Shown in pieces: positions 18,363 through 26,774 of a stretch of DNA of 64,000 nucleotides. Source of the stretch: SP5GCR1 sp965199685 (GTDB lineage: Bacteria; Pseudomonadota; Gammaproteobacteria; Poriferisulfidales; Oxydemutatoraceae); contig OZ241323.1 in the NCBI GenBank assembly GCA_965199685.1, positions 372,001 to 436,000 on the forward strand, in the 5' to 3' direction. A program made the translations under genes and the position numbers. Under the pieces are notes generated by a model that ran no database searches, was not told the origin of the DNA, and saw only the letters and a list, made by a program, of their open reading frames with translations. Position 1 is the first letter of the stretch; each line of letters opens with the position of its first letter.

Positions 18363-18922
18363 AATGGGTACTGAAAATCGGCGGTAGCTTGTACAAACAC
18401 ACTAAGTTAGCGGATGTGCTAGCACATGCAAAACATCTTTCTCAAGCCTCGGCAAAATGTACCATTGTGCCGGGCGGCGGACCGTTCGCCGATCAAGTCC
18501 GGACTGCTCATAAACAATGGCATTTAGATGAACAAACCGCACACCAAATGGCGATATTAGGAATGCGTCAATACGGCAGATTACTGGCAAATCTATCACG
18601 ATTACCGTTATGTTATTCGGATGATGGGGGAGATGAAGAATGCGCAGTATGGTTGCCGACAGACCACCCGACACCAACATGCTTGGCTAAAATTCCACGT
18701 CAGCAACTTGATTGGGATTTCACTTCGGACTCAATCGCACTTTGCATGGCCGATCATATAGGTGCGGAATATCTAGTCTTGGTAAAAGCAGTCTCCGTCA
18801 ACCAGGTGGGCTCTTTTGCAGATTTGGTGGACAAACGCTTCGTCGGCTTGATGCAAGATAGATCAGTGAAAGTTGTTTGTTTATCCGTCGCAGAATGGTT
18901 ACAAAAAAGAACCGCCGATTGA
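18359..18922 (+). CDS. mfnE: Small amino-acid-kinase family protein, MfnE-type
   Basis: 187 residues starting M-K-W-V-L-K-I-G-G-S-L, the phosphate loop of the amino acid kinase fold, with P-G-G-G-P-F-A-D near residue 40 and D-S-I-A-L near residue 123. Archaeal MfnE phosphorylates aminomethylfuranmethanol phosphate, and small kinases of this type occur in bacterial C1-cofactor clusters. The start overlaps the pabB stop (ATGA). The last residues (R-T-A-D) and the stop are encoded by the repeat that begins at 18909, so the original C-terminus was probably replaced by a repeat insertion. Confidence 0.7.
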   Translation: MKWVLKIGGSLYKHTKLADVLAHAKHLSQASAKCTIVPGGGPFADQVRTAHKQWHLDEQTAHQMAILGMRQYGRLLANLSRLPLCYSDDGGDEECAVWLPTDHPTPTCLAKIPRQQLDWDFTSDSIALCMADHIGAEYLVLVKAVSVNQVGSFADLVDKRFVGLMQDRSVKVVCLSVAEWLQKRTAD

Positions 18923-19033
18923 GCCGAGTGAACCCGCCACTTGAGCCAGTAGGTCAAGTGGCGTAACTTTATGCAAAATCTAAATATTGTGTTCGTTAGA
19001 AATATTACATATATCAAAATCAATCGGCGGTTC
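18909..19033. repeat. Nested hairpin repeat: outer GAACCGCCGATTGA arms, inner GCCACTTGA hairpin
   Basis: The outer arm ACCGCCGATTGA (18911-18922) pairs perfectly with TCAATCGGCGGT (19020-19031). Inside is a second hairpin: GCCACTTGA (18936-18944), 9-nt loop gccagtagg, TCAAGTGGC (18954-18962). The left outer arm encodes the last codons and stop of mfnE. The middle part 'taaatattgtgttcgttag' resembles the filler at 36726 and 63323. Confidence 0.85.
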
Positions 19034-19629
19034 TATCTGACGGGGTGGTCGTGGAGGTTCTGCACAACGTAACCTAAATGGGTAGAGGCGGACTCGTATG
19101 TCCGTCCTCATATGGATGACCAACTTGTCAAGATGCAAATTTTTACCGAAGTCTACGCTCCCGAAGCCTATGCCTCTGGAGGCTACATGCAAAAAGTCAC
19201 CAAAACTCAAGGGCTAAATTACGACACAGGTGATGCCAACCAGGAGCGAGTGATAGCAGTAGGCTACCGCTCTTAAAGCATGCATAATTTATAATGCGCC
19301 ACTCATGGTGGCGACTTCCGTGCACGTGCTTAATCTCCTGTTTTACGGCATCATCCGGTGTCAGGGTGAGGAAGAGTGGAACTTGAGTAAAGTGCTTAAC
19401 TAATGAGTCGTTCGTGATTATCAACCTCATATTCGTGTACTCTGTTTTCACATTACCACATGATAATTCAATCGGATGAACTTTGCCCCTTGATCTAAAG
19501 CCAGTTGCTCTACCACGCATGGCAGTTTACTACGGGCGGAACTCTAGGACGGCATATAAGTTCGAAACTTATCATTGACTTTACTGTCACTCCCTCTTCC
19601 TCGCGAAACGCTGGGTGGCGGCTTGCTGA
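19034..19629. other. 596-bp stretch without a supported gene
   Basis: Contains a repeat module (GGCGGAC, 6-nt loop, GTCCGTC around 19087-19106, the reverse orientation of the modules at 20109, 24813 and 58603). The remainder to 19629 includes a 107-codon minus-strand frame (19197-19520) with no recognisable domain, signal or good ribosome site. It borders the IS110 remnant and may be decayed mobile DNA, but nothing in it can be named. Confidence 0.4.
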
Positions 19630-19986
19630 TTAGTCAGCTAGCTCAGCTGCCGCTGCGGCATGCAACGCTTCCCAGATAAAGCCCAACAGCTCTCTGGCAC
19701 ACGCCACCTTAATCTTGTTGAAGTGTTTGTTGGCACGAAACATTTGATGATACTTCTTATACAAACGTCTCATGCAACGGTCGCCAATGTCTATAGCGAC
19801 TAGGTCTTGATCTACGCGTCGACCACGCAACGCTTTGTTAACCGTGCAACGGCTACCCGTCAACTGGCACGCTTCTACTGATGCCGTGCGGATATATTTG
19901 TTGCCCATATTAGTAATACCTCCTTTGCGACTTTTGCCACCCGAACTATACTCGCAAACGCTCAAGCCGGCATTGTACGATGCCAT
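19630..19986 (-). pseudogene. IS110-family transposase, C-terminal remnant
   Basis: 118 codons remain, against 300-400 for the family. The conserved C-terminal Transposase_20 block is plain: A-G-L-S-V-C-E-Y-S-S-G-G-K-S-R-K-G-G-I-T followed by N-M-G-N-K-Y-I-R, where functional copies read G-(L)-x-P-x-E-Y-S-S-G-x-K-x-R-x-G-x-I-T. The N-terminal DEDD catalytic half is missing; an in-frame TAA lies two codons before the first ATG, and upstream sequence is repeat DNA starting near 20005. It is therefore a decayed fragment, not an active transposase. Confidence 0.8.
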
Positions 19987-20004
19987 GACATATTAGACAA
20001 ATGT

Positions 20005-20208
20005 GGGACTGTTGAAAAAGTATTTCTTGAACCGTAGGGGCAGAATAAAGCTGCCGATTGACCTACTGGCTCAATCGGCGGTTCTATTTGTGCAAGGACT
20101 CAACTTTAGGGCAGACATACGAGTCCGCCCCTACAGGTGGTTATCATAAATTTAATGGCGCAAGCGATTAGGTTTGCACAAACGGCGGTTCTATTTTTCA
20201 ACAGCTCC
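20005..20208. repeat. Composite intergenic element bounded by GGGACTGTTGAAAAAG and its inverted partner
   Basis: The left end GGGACTGTTGAAAAAG (20005-20020) faces CTATTTTTCAACAGCTCC (20191-20208). Inside are hairpin GCCGATTGA (20053-20061) with 9-nt loop cctactggc and TCAATCGGC (20071-20079), a second hairpin gggcagac/GTCCGCCC (20109-20130), and the 'taatggcgcaagcg' module. Non-coding. Confidence 0.75.
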
Positions 20209-20228
20209 ATTACGGGTGGTATAGGTGT

Positions 20229-20234
20229 TATAAT
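20229..20234 (+). promoter_or_regulatory. Probable -10 element (TATAAT) of map
   Basis: TATAAT 27 bases before the map ATG, within GTTATAATTTACC. A near-identical GTATAATTTACC precedes the amidotransferase gene at 40717. The gap is short and repeat DNA lies directly upstream. Confidence 0.5.
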
Positions 20235-20261
20235 TTACCGGAATTCTCACGCTTAGCGGTT

Positions 20262-21029
20262 ATGCCAATTACAATCAAAACATATAACGAAATTGAAAAA
20301 ATGCGGGCTGCCGGAAAGGCTGCTTCGCAGGTTTTGGAAATGATTACCCCATTGGTTAAGCCGGGAATCAGTACCGACGAACTCAATCAGATCTGTCATC
20401 GCTATATCACCGAAGAACTGGGGTGTATTCCGGCACCTCTAAACTATAAAGGCTTTCCTAAATCTATCTGCACTTCCATAAACCACCAAATTTGCCACGG
20501 CATTCCCGATGAACGCAAATTGAAAAACGGCGATATTTTGAACATTGATGTGACCGTAATCAAGGACGGCTATCACGGCGACACAAGCCGAATGTTTATG
20601 ATCGGTAAACCAAGCGTATTGGCGCGCCGTTTGAGCGAAAAATGTTACGAGGCTATGCGCATTGGAATTGCCGAAGTCAAGCCCGGAAAACGTTTAGGCG
20701 ATATAGGACATAGCATACAAAAATTCGCAGAGCAACATCGCTATAGCGTTGTGGAAGATTATTGCGGACACGGTATCGGCACTGAGTTTCACGAAGAGCC
20801 TCAGGTGTTGCATTATGGGAAACCCAACACCGGCGTTGAACTTAAACCCGGCATGACTTTTACGATAGAACCGATGATCAATGCCGGCAAAAAGGAAACG
20901 CGTCTATTGCCAGACCACTGGACTGTTGTCACCAAAGATCATAGTTTGTCTGCGCAATGGGAACATACAATTCTGGTAACTGAGAACGGGCATGAAATTT
21001 TAACCCTACGCTCCGACGAGGTACCCTGA
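20262..21029 (+). CDS. map: Methionine aminopeptidase, type I
   Basis: 255 residues, normal for the type I enzyme. It removes the initiator methionine from nascent proteins in the cytosol. The metal and substrate residues are all visible in order: His in H-Q-I-C-H-G-I-P, two Asp in N-I-D-V-T-V-I-K-D-G-Y-H-G-D-T-S, His in G-H-G-I-G-T-E-F-H-E-E-P, Glu in F-T-I-E-P-M-I, and Glu in Q-W-E-H-T-I-L-V-T. It leads a probable operon with dapD and dapE; the gap to dapD is 47 bases. Confidence 0.96.
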   Translation: MPITIKTYNEIEKMRAAGKAASQVLEMITPLVKPGISTDELNQICHRYITEELGCIPAPLNYKGFPKSICTSINHQICHGIPDERKLKNGDILNIDVTVIKDGYHGDTSRMFMIGKPSVLARRLSEKCYEAMRIGIAEVKPGKRLGDIGHSIQKFAEQHRYSVVEDYCGHGIGTEFHEEPQVLHYGKPNTGVELKPGMTFTIEPMINAGKKETRLLPDHWTVVTKDHSLSAQWEHTILVTENGHEILTLRSDEVP

Positions 21030-21076
21030 TAGACTATGCAATTCTAGATTAAAATTACGACTCAAGGATTACGATT

Positions 21077-21901
21077 ATGGAAGAAACCAAAAACATCATA
21101 GAGCAGGCGTTTGAGCGGCGCGACACGCTAAAACCCGAAAGTGCGAGTAGCGAACTCAAAGATGCCGTAGCGAAGTGCTTGGCAGGCTTAAACAACGGCA
21201 GTCTGCGTGTTGCCAACAAACTCAATGGTCAATGGCATGTGGAGCAATGGTTGAAAAAAGCGGTGCTGCTATCGTTTAGGCTCAACGATAATCGGCTCAT
21301 TGATGCCGGCTACACCCGCTTCTACGACAAAGTCGAGGTAAAGTACCGAAACTGCGATGAAGAAGCACTAAAGAAATCAGGGGTGCGTATCGTGCCGGCA
21401 GCAACCGCGCGCTATGGTTCGTATCAGGCACCCGGCGTTATTATGATGCCGTGTTATATCAACATCGGTGCTTATGTAGGTCAAGGCACGATGGTTGATA
21501 CTTGGGCAACCGTGGGTTCGTGTGCGCAGATCGGCAAAAATGTGCATCTGTCGGGCGGAGTCGGTATAGGCGGCGTGTTGGAACCCGCTCAGGCAATGCC
21601 GACGATCATAGAAGACAACTGCTTCATTGGGGCGCGCTCCGAAATCGTAGAGGGTGTTATCGTAGAGGAAAATTCAGTCATTTCGATGGGCGTTTATATT
21701 GGTCAAAGCACCCGCATCTACGACCGCCGCACCAAAGAAATCAGCTACGGGCGTATCCCAGCAGGATCCGTTGTGGTCTCCGGCAATCTGCCGGCATCGG
21801 ATAATAGCCATAGCCTATATTGCGCGGTCATCGTCAAGCAGGTTGACGAGAAGACCCGTAGCAAAGTTGGGTTAAACGAACTATTAAGAGATATAGATTG
21901 A
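21077..21901 (+). CDS. dapD: 2,3,4,5-Tetrahydropyridine-2,6-dicarboxylate N-succinyltransferase
   Basis: 274 residues, the family length. It transfers succinyl from succinyl-CoA to tetrahydrodipicolinate in the lysine/diaminopimelate pathway. The C-terminal half is a left-handed parallel beta-helix of hexapeptide repeats (G-A-Y-V-G-Q-G-T-M-V-D-T-W-A-T-V-G-S and I-G-G-V-L-E-P), followed by a family-typical I-P-A-G-S-V-V-V-S-G. AAGGATTACG precedes the ATG. dapE follows, giving the next pathway steps apart from DapC. Confidence 0.96.
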   Translation: MEETKNIIEQAFERRDTLKPESASSELKDAVAKCLAGLNNGSLRVANKLNGQWHVEQWLKKAVLLSFRLNDNRLIDAGYTRFYDKVEVKYRNCDEEALKKSGVRIVPAATARYGSYQAPGVIMMPCYINIGAYVGQGTMVDTWATVGSCAQIGKNVHLSGGVGIGGVLEPAQAMPTIIEDNCFIGARSEIVEGVIVEENSVISMGVYIGQSTRIYDRRTKEISYGRIPAGSVVVSGNLPASDNSHSLYCAVIVKQVDEKTRSKVGLNELLRDID

Positions 21902-21952
21902 ATCTTATCGTTTCAGTTTCTAGGCGATTTGTTATACTAATGCGACTTATCA

Positions 21953-23080
21953 ATGGATAATACGCTCAGCCTTGCAACAGACTTAATCAAACGTCGTTCT
22001 ATCACGCCGGATGATGGCGGTTGCCAATCTCTGATTGCCGAACGATTGGCAAGCAAAGGTTTTGTTTGCGAAATACTAAACAAAGACGATGTTTGCAATG
22101 TCTGGCTCAGGCGAGGCAGCGAAGAACCGCTGTTTGTTTTTGCCGGCCATACTGATGTAGTGCCAGTAGGCGATGAGAACGCATGGAGCTATCCTCCCTT
22201 TTCCGCACACATAGAAGATAAACTGCTGTACGGGCGCGGTGCCGCAGATATGAAAGGAGGTGTTGCGGCAATGGTTACCGCTTGCGAGACTTTTGTGGAA
22301 CAATACCCTGAGCATTGCGGGTCTATCGCCATGCTACTCACCAGCAACGAGGAAGGCTGCACGCGCAGTGGTACTGCGTATGCAATAGAAACCTTGCGTC
22401 AGCGCGGTGTCAACATTCGTTGGTGTATAGTCGGTGAACCTTCCAGCTCTAAGCAGCTAGGCGATACGATTAGGAACGGCAGACGAGGCTCGCTATCTGC
22501 CAAGCTAAGAATAATCGGCAAGCAAGGTCATGTCGCTTATCCTCAGCACGCCAAGAATCCCATTCATTTAGCTGCCCCTTTGCTTTCCCGACTATGCAAA
22601 CATCAATGGGATCAGGGCAACGAATACTTTCCGCCTACGACTTTCCAGATTTCCAATATACACGCCGGCAGCGGAGCCAACAATGTGATACCTGCTCGCC
22701 TAGAGATAGAATTCAACCTACGGTTCTCTACTGAGTGCAACGACACACAACTGCAAGAAACCATTTTGCAAATGCTCAAAGAGGAAAATTTGAATTACGA
22801 AATAGAGTGGTACCTCTCAGGGCAACCCTTTTTGACTCCGGCAGGTGAATTGACCCGTGTTGCCGGTGAAGCGACAGAAGAAATCGTCGGACTAAGACCC
22901 GAACTTTCAACTGGAGGCGGTACTTCGGATGCGCGCTTTATTGCCGGCGACGATACCCAAGTGATAGAACTAGGACATATCAATAAAACCATACACGCGG
23001 TAGATGAGCGTATTGGCATTGATGATTTGCAACGATTATCAGATATTTATCGAGTCATCTTGAAGAAACTATTAACCTAA
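21953..23080 (+). CDS. dapE: Succinyl-diaminopimelate desuccinylase
   Basis: 375 residues, an M20-family di-zinc hydrolase that frees LL-diaminopimelate for lysine and peptidoglycan synthesis. Zinc and catalytic motifs are F-A-G-H-T-D-V-V-P, G-R-G-A-A-D-M-K-G-G, S-N-E-E-G, and a late His in I-E-L-G-H-I-N-K-T-I-H. A TATACT at 21933-21938 may give it its own promoter in addition to readthrough from dapD. The 3' end overlaps the convergent exonuclease gene by nine bases. Confidence 0.95.
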   Translation: MDNTLSLATDLIKRRSITPDDGGCQSLIAERLASKGFVCEILNKDDVCNVWLRRGSEEPLFVFAGHTDVVPVGDENAWSYPPFSAHIEDKLLYGRGAADMKGGVAAMVTACETFVEQYPEHCGSIAMLLTSNEEGCTRSGTAYAIETLRQRGVNIRWCIVGEPSSSKQLGDTIRNGRRGSLSAKLRIIGKQGHVAYPQHAKNPIHLAAPLLSRLCKHQWDQGNEYFPPTTFQISNIHAGSGANNVIPARLEIEFNLRFSTECNDTQLQETILQMLKEENLNYEIEWYLSGQPFLTPAGELTRVAGEATEEIVGLRPELSTGGGTSDARFIAGDDTQVIELGHINKTIHAVDERIGIDDLQRLSDIYRVILKKLLT

Positions 23081-23827
23081 AACCGTAAATTGATGCAAGT
23101 GTTTATATTCGGGCTGTTCTAACACTTGGGATAGCCGTTTTAAGTGCTCGTCGTGGTCGGTGTGTGTGATTTTGCCGCGTATCAATTGAAAACGTAAATA
23201 AACGAGGTAGGTGTTGACTACATCGGCCTCGCAATAATTTATGATGTCTTCAAGTTTGCCTTGTTTATAAAAATCCCAAACTTGACTGCCGTCAATTCCA
23301 GATTTGCCGGGTGCGCCGATGAGCTTGGCGATTTTATCAAGCGGTGCCACTGCATAGCTATCATAACCTGCCAACACATCCATGAGGTCTATATGCCGCC
23401 AGTGGTAGCGGTTGAAATAATTGTTATAACGAAAATTGTTGTTGTTATCCCCTACATCCCAATAGCTCGGCGAGACTACCCGATGTAGCAAGCTCCGATA
23501 ATGCAATACCGGTAAATCAAAACGCTTCCCATTCCAACTCACCAATTCTGGTTGATATTTTTCTAAGCCTTTGAAGAACTGTTGCACTATTTCTTTTTCT
23601 TCTCCTTTGAGCGAACATATCTTGATATCCTGCCCGGATACATGTATCAATGAGATAACCAGAATTTTATGCAGATAATGCGGCATAAAGGTAGAACCGT
23701 TTTTCTGATATTGCAACTGTTCCAATGCGCGCACTACATCTTCGTCGGAGAGTTCCTTAAAGTCGTGCAAACGCCGCCCAGCATCGGCATCGGGTATAGT
23801 TTCTATATCAAATATCAGTGTGTCCAT
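23072..23827 (-). CDS. Predicted DEDDy 3'-5' exonuclease (PolB-like)
   Basis: 251 residues from M-D-T-L-I-F-D-I-E-T-I-P-D. A longer frame runs back into cysM but has no family similarity, so the start at 23827 is chosen. Exonuclease motifs are present in order: D-I-E-T (Exo I), N-G-K-R-F-D-L-P (Exo II) and Y-C-E-A-D-V-V (Exo III, Y-x3-D). This matches the predicted PolB-like exonuclease family (PF10108). It starts seven bases after cysM ends, so the two are probably co-transcribed. The biological substrate is unknown; DNA or RNA trimming is an inference. Confidence 0.82.
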   Translation of the reverse strand: MDTLIFDIETIPDADAGRRLHDFKELSDEDVVRALEQLQYQKNGSTFMPHYLHKILVISLIHVSGQDIKICSLKGEEKEIVQQFFKGLEKYQPELVSWNGKRFDLPVLHYRSLLHRVVSPSYWDVGDNNNNFRYNNYFNRYHWRHIDLMDVLAGYDSYAVAPLDKIAKLIGAPGKSGIDGSQVWDFYKQGKLEDIINYCEADVVNTYLVYLRFQLIRGKITHTDHDEHLKRLSQVLEQPEYKHLHQFTVLG

Positions 23828-23834
23828 GTGTAGC

Positions 23835-24728
23835 CTAACTTGGGTAGACTCCGGTAGAAATGTAGCGGTCGCCTCTATCGCAGATAATTGAGACGACGGT
23901 TCTGCCGGGTTGTTCGTTGGCAATACGCAACGCCGCATGGGTGCAACCACCCGACGATATACCGCTGAACAAACCCTCCTCTTTTGCCAATCGGCGCATA
24001 ACATCTTCGGCCTCTGCTCGGGACACTGTCAGCATACGATCTACATATTGCGCGTCAAATATCTTGGGTTGATAGGCAGGCGGCCACGCTCGGATGCCGG
24101 GAATTTTAGAGCCTTCGGCAGGTTCCACACCGATGATTTCTATTTGCGGATTTTTAGATTTTAGAAAACGCGACACACCCATAATAGTGCCTGTGGTACC
24201 CATAGAACTGACAAAATGTGTTAGTTGACCGTCGCAGGCTTTCCATATCTCCGGTCCAGTGGTGCGATAATGTGCCAAAGAATTATCAGGGTTTGCAAAT
24301 TGGTTGAGCACTTTGCCCTTGCCTTCCGTCTCCATCTTGTCGGCTAGGTCTCGTGCGCCTTCCATACCCTCTTCTTCCGAAACCAAAATAATCTCGGCAC
24401 CGTAGGCTTTCATGGACGCGCGCCTTTCCATACTCATGCTCGCTGGCATAATCAAGACCATCCGGTAGCCTTGAATGGCAGCTGCCATCGCCAATGCGAT
24501 ACCGGTATTGCCGCTGGTTGCTTCTATCAAAGTGTCGCCGGGTTTGATTTCACCACGCACAGCGGCTTCGGCAATCATATTGAACGCCGGACGATCCTTG
24601 ACCGAACCAGCCGGGTTGTTACCTTCAAGTTTGACCAGTAGCTGACTGCCGCTGCCTTCTGCCATACGCTGCAGACGTACTAAGGGGGTATTCCCTATAA
24701 AATCGGCAATGGTAGGAAACTCTTTCAT
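23835..24728 (-). CDS. cysM: Cysteine synthase B (O-acetylserine sulfhydrylase)
   Basis: 297 residues, the CysM length. A PLP enzyme that makes cysteine from O-acetylserine with sulfide or thiosulfate. The N-terminus N-T-P-L-V-R-L and N-N-P-A-G-S-V-K-D-R-P hold the Schiff-base lysine; the phosphate loop is E-A-T-S-G-N-T-G-I-A. The later stretch E-P-A-E-G-S-K-I-P-G-I favours CysM over CysK. The gene leads a two-gene unit with the exonuclease; repeat DNA lies immediately upstream. Confidence 0.93.
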   Translation of the reverse strand: MKEFPTIADFIGNTPLVRLQRMAEGSGSQLLVKLEGNNPAGSVKDRPAFNMIAEAAVRGEIKPGDTLIEATSGNTGIALAMAAAIQGYRMVLIMPASMSMERRASMKAYGAEIILVSEEEGMEGARDLADKMETEGKGKVLNQFANPDNSLAHYRTTGPEIWKACDGQLTHFVSSMGTTGTIMGVSRFLKSKNPQIEIIGVEPAEGSKIPGIRAWPPAYQPKIFDAQYVDRMLTVSRAEAEDVMRRLAKEEGLFSGISSGGCTHAALRIANEQPGRTVVSIICDRGDRYISTGVYPS

Positions 24729-24734
24729 GATTAT

Positions 24735-24900
24735 ATTATGAGTCTGCCCCTACGGGTGGTTATTATAAATTGAATGGCGCAAGCGGTTAGGTCTGTGCAG
24801 GACGGTACTTTAGGGCGGACATATGAGTCCGCCCCTACAGGTGTTTTACGTAAACGTTGTGTCAACACACAATATCGTTCAATTACTCGGCAAATGGTTA
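24735..24900. repeat. Composite intergenic repeat with GGGCGGAC hairpin
   Basis: Starts with a partial 'gtctgcccctacgggtgg' and the 'gaatggcgcaagcggtt' module, then a hairpin GGGCGGAC (24813-24820), 6-nt loop atatga, GTCCGCCC (24827-24834), flanked by the usual 'cctacaggtg'. Fills the gap between cysM and epmA. Confidence 0.7.
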
Positions 24901-24917
24901 TCATAACTATATGTATC

Positions 24918-25856
24918 TTACAATAAACTGACTTGGGCGATGTCGCCAGCATGCGCCTTGCACATCAATAAACGCTCTATGCCTACGGAAACACCGGCGC
25001 ATTCGGCTAACCCGTATTGTTTTAAGGTTTGCATAAAATCCTCGTCCATAGAGAGCGGCATTGACAACTGTGTCTTGCGTATTCGGTTATGAAAATGTAT
25101 CCGCTCATAATAATCTTCGGCACGGGTTAATTCACCGTAGCCGTTAGCTAATTCTATACCGTTTAAGAATATCTCAAAACGTTCGGCAACACCTTGTTCC
25201 GAGATACGGGCAAAAGATGCTTGCTCAACCGGAAAATCGTAAATAGCAACTAATGTGCTGGGATAATCGGTAGCACTATATCGGCGGCTGGCAATTTCAA
25301 ATAGAAAATCAAGACATTCGGCGTGGGTTAGGGATGAGCTTTGAAGGCCTAAATCGTATGCCAATGTGATTAAGGTCGCGGTTTCGCAATCAAACGGGTT
25401 GCAGTCAAAAACATCTACAAAAAGTTGTCGGTAAGAAAAGGCGTGTAACTTTATCTCAGAATCCGCCATCATAGTGCGTAGATATTCCAGACATTCATCC
25501 ATCAAGCGACGATAGTTCCAACCTAGACGATACCATTCGAGCATTATGAACTCGGGTCGGTGTTTTTTCCCGTATTCGCCTTTTCTGAATACCGGCGCAA
25601 TTTGATAGATGTCGGTTCGTGCCGTCATCAATAAACGTTTCATCTCATGTTCAGGGGAGTTTCTGAGATTATGTTGCATCGAATCTATGCTAAAACTTTC
25701 TATGCCGTATTCGCTATGTGCCTGCGAAACGATACACGGTGTAAAAACTTCTTTTATATCACGCGCCTGAAAAAAAGAATGTGTGGAAGCCAGCAAGCCG
25801 CTGTGTAGACCTAATCGTTGTTCGGGTGTCACCTGACAGGCTTCGGAAACGATCAA
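24918..25856 (-). CDS. epmA: EF-P beta-lysine ligase (GenX/PoxA/YjeA)
   Basis: 312 residues with a TTG start; E. coli EpmA has 325. It is a class II lysyl-tRNA-synthetase-like protein lacking an anticodon domain, which attaches (R)-beta-lysine to Lys34 of EF-P. Class II motif 2 is visible (F-R-K-G-E-Y-G-K-K-H-R-P-E-F-I-M-L-E-W), and motif 3 (G-V-S-V-G-I-E-R-L-L-M). No ATG lies in frame upstream, so the TTG is a best guess. It lies 38 bases downstream of efp, its substrate gene. The aminomutase epmB is 5 kb away on the other strand. Confidence 0.93.
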   Translation of the reverse strand: MIVSEACQVTPEQRLGLHSGLLASTHSFFQARDIKEVFTPCIVSQAHSEYGIESFSIDSMQHNLRNSPEHEMKRLLMTARTDIYQIAPVFRKGEYGKKHRPEFIMLEWYRLGWNYRRLMDECLEYLRTMMADSEIKLHAFSYRQLFVDVFDCNPFDCETATLITLAYDLGLQSSSLTHAECLDFLFEIASRRYSATDYPSTLVAIYDFPVEQASFARISEQGVAERFEIFLNGIELANGYGELTRAEDYYERIHFHNRIRKTQLSMPLSMDEDFMQTLKQYGLAECAGVSVGIERLLMCKAHAGDIAQVSLL

Positions 25857-25894
25857 AAAGACTGGGATTGCGAAAAAGGTTTGCCTATTGCGCC

Positions 25895-26464
25895 TTAGTC
25901 TTTTATGCGGCTAATATATTCCTCGCTTCGGGTATCTATTTTCAGAATATCACCCTCTTCTACAAACAAAGGAACCTTGATTACTGCCTGAGTTTCTAGT
26001 GTTGCCTGTTTAGTCGCACCGCTCACCGTATCACCGCGAATACCCGGTTCGGTTTCTATTACTTTGAGTTCAACAAAATTGGGCGGAATCACCAAGATCG
26101 GCTGTTTGTTGTATAAGGTTATTTCGCATATATCTTGTTCTTTAATCCATTGTTTTGCGTATTCAACGGTGCTGTACGGAGCAGCGTATTGTTCATAGCT
26201 CGTGCTATCCATGAAGTGCCACTGTTGCCCGTCGTTGTATAGATAGTTCATTTTTAGATCAACCACGTCCGCTGCCTCGACACTTTCACCTGATTTGAAA
26301 GTTTTGTCTATCAGTTTGCCAGAAATTAAATTTTTGAGTTTAGTACGGTTGAATGCCTGCCCTTTGCCGGGTTTGACAAATTCATTTTCTACTATCGTGT
26401 GGGGCTCTCCGTTGAGTAAAATTTTCAATCCACTCTTGAATTCGTTTGTGCTGTAAGTTGCCAT
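25895..26464 (-). CDS. efp: Elongation factor P
   Basis: 189 residues from M-A-T-Y-S-T-N-E-F, the canonical EF-P start and length; an upstream in-frame codon would add 16 unsupported residues. EF-P binds the ribosomal E site and rescues stalls at polyproline. The modified lysine is exactly at position 34 in the loop K-P-G-K-G-Q-A-F, the EpmA-type sequence. The C-terminal OB domain ends T-R-S-E-E-Y-I-S-R. It is followed by its modifier epmA on the same strand. Confidence 0.97.
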   Translation of the reverse strand: MATYSTNEFKSGLKILLNGEPHTIVENEFVKPGKGQAFNRTKLKNLISGKLIDKTFKSGESVEAADVVDLKMNYLYNDGQQWHFMDSTSYEQYAAPYSTVEYAKQWIKEQDICEITLYNKQPILVIPPNFVELKVIETEPGIRGDTVSGATKQATLETQAVIKVPLFVEEGDILKIDTRSEEYISRIKD

Positions 26465-26514
26465 GCTGTCCTTGAAATTGGTTTGTGAAAATAAAATCGC
26501 TATTATACCCATAA

Positions 26515-26770
26515 AATCGCCACTTGCATCGGTAGGTCAACCGGCGTGACATTGTGCAGACACGCCACAACCACCCCGTCAGGCGAAGCCTGCCACCCCT
26601 CCACAGGAGGGGAATGTACTAATGCAGACACTTTTTCAATAGCCTGATGTTAGCCCTCCCCTACCGTTTTCTTAAATTTAATGGCGCAAGCGGTTACGTT
26701 TGGGCAAGTACCCGACAAATGGTAACCATGATTTGATGGCGCAAGCGGTTGGGTTCATGTAATGGCTGTA
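26515..26770. repeat. Composite intergenic repeat with a mismatched hairpin
   Basis: Begins CGCCACTTG (26519 on) with its partner reading TCAACCGGCG (26536 on), so the two arms come from different stem types. Then 'caccccgtcaggcgaagcctg' gives a small CAGGC/GCCTG hairpin, followed by CCCCTCC-aca-GGAGGGG (26596-26612) and the terminal CTTTTTCAATAGCCTG (26631-26646). Ends with two partial 'aatggcgcaagcggtt' modules. Fills the 310-base gap before efp. Confidence 0.7.
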
Positions 26771-26774
26771 CTTT

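Noticed and set aside
19197..19520. 107-codon minus-strand reading frame in the gap after mfnE
   Set aside because: No recognisable domain, signal peptide or ribosome site; it lies in repeat-rich DNA beside a transposase remnant.
19480..19579. tRNA-like pieces (a T-arm-like ATAAG-TTCGAAA-CTTAT at 19556-19572 on the plus strand, and a 'tggtagagcaactgg' string on the minus strand)
   Set aside because: The pieces lie on opposite strands and no acceptor stem or paired anticodon arm can be drawn, so this is not a tRNA.
18909..20208. Possible CRISPR array in the repeat-rich gap
   Set aside because: The repeats are palindromic modules with irregular spacing and no unique spacers of constant length, and no cas gene is present.
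23828..24004. N-terminal extension of the exonuclease into cysM
   Set aside because: The extension is antiparallel-free but overlaps cysM codons in another frame, and the family begins at the D-I-E-T motif seven residues after the ATG at 23827.
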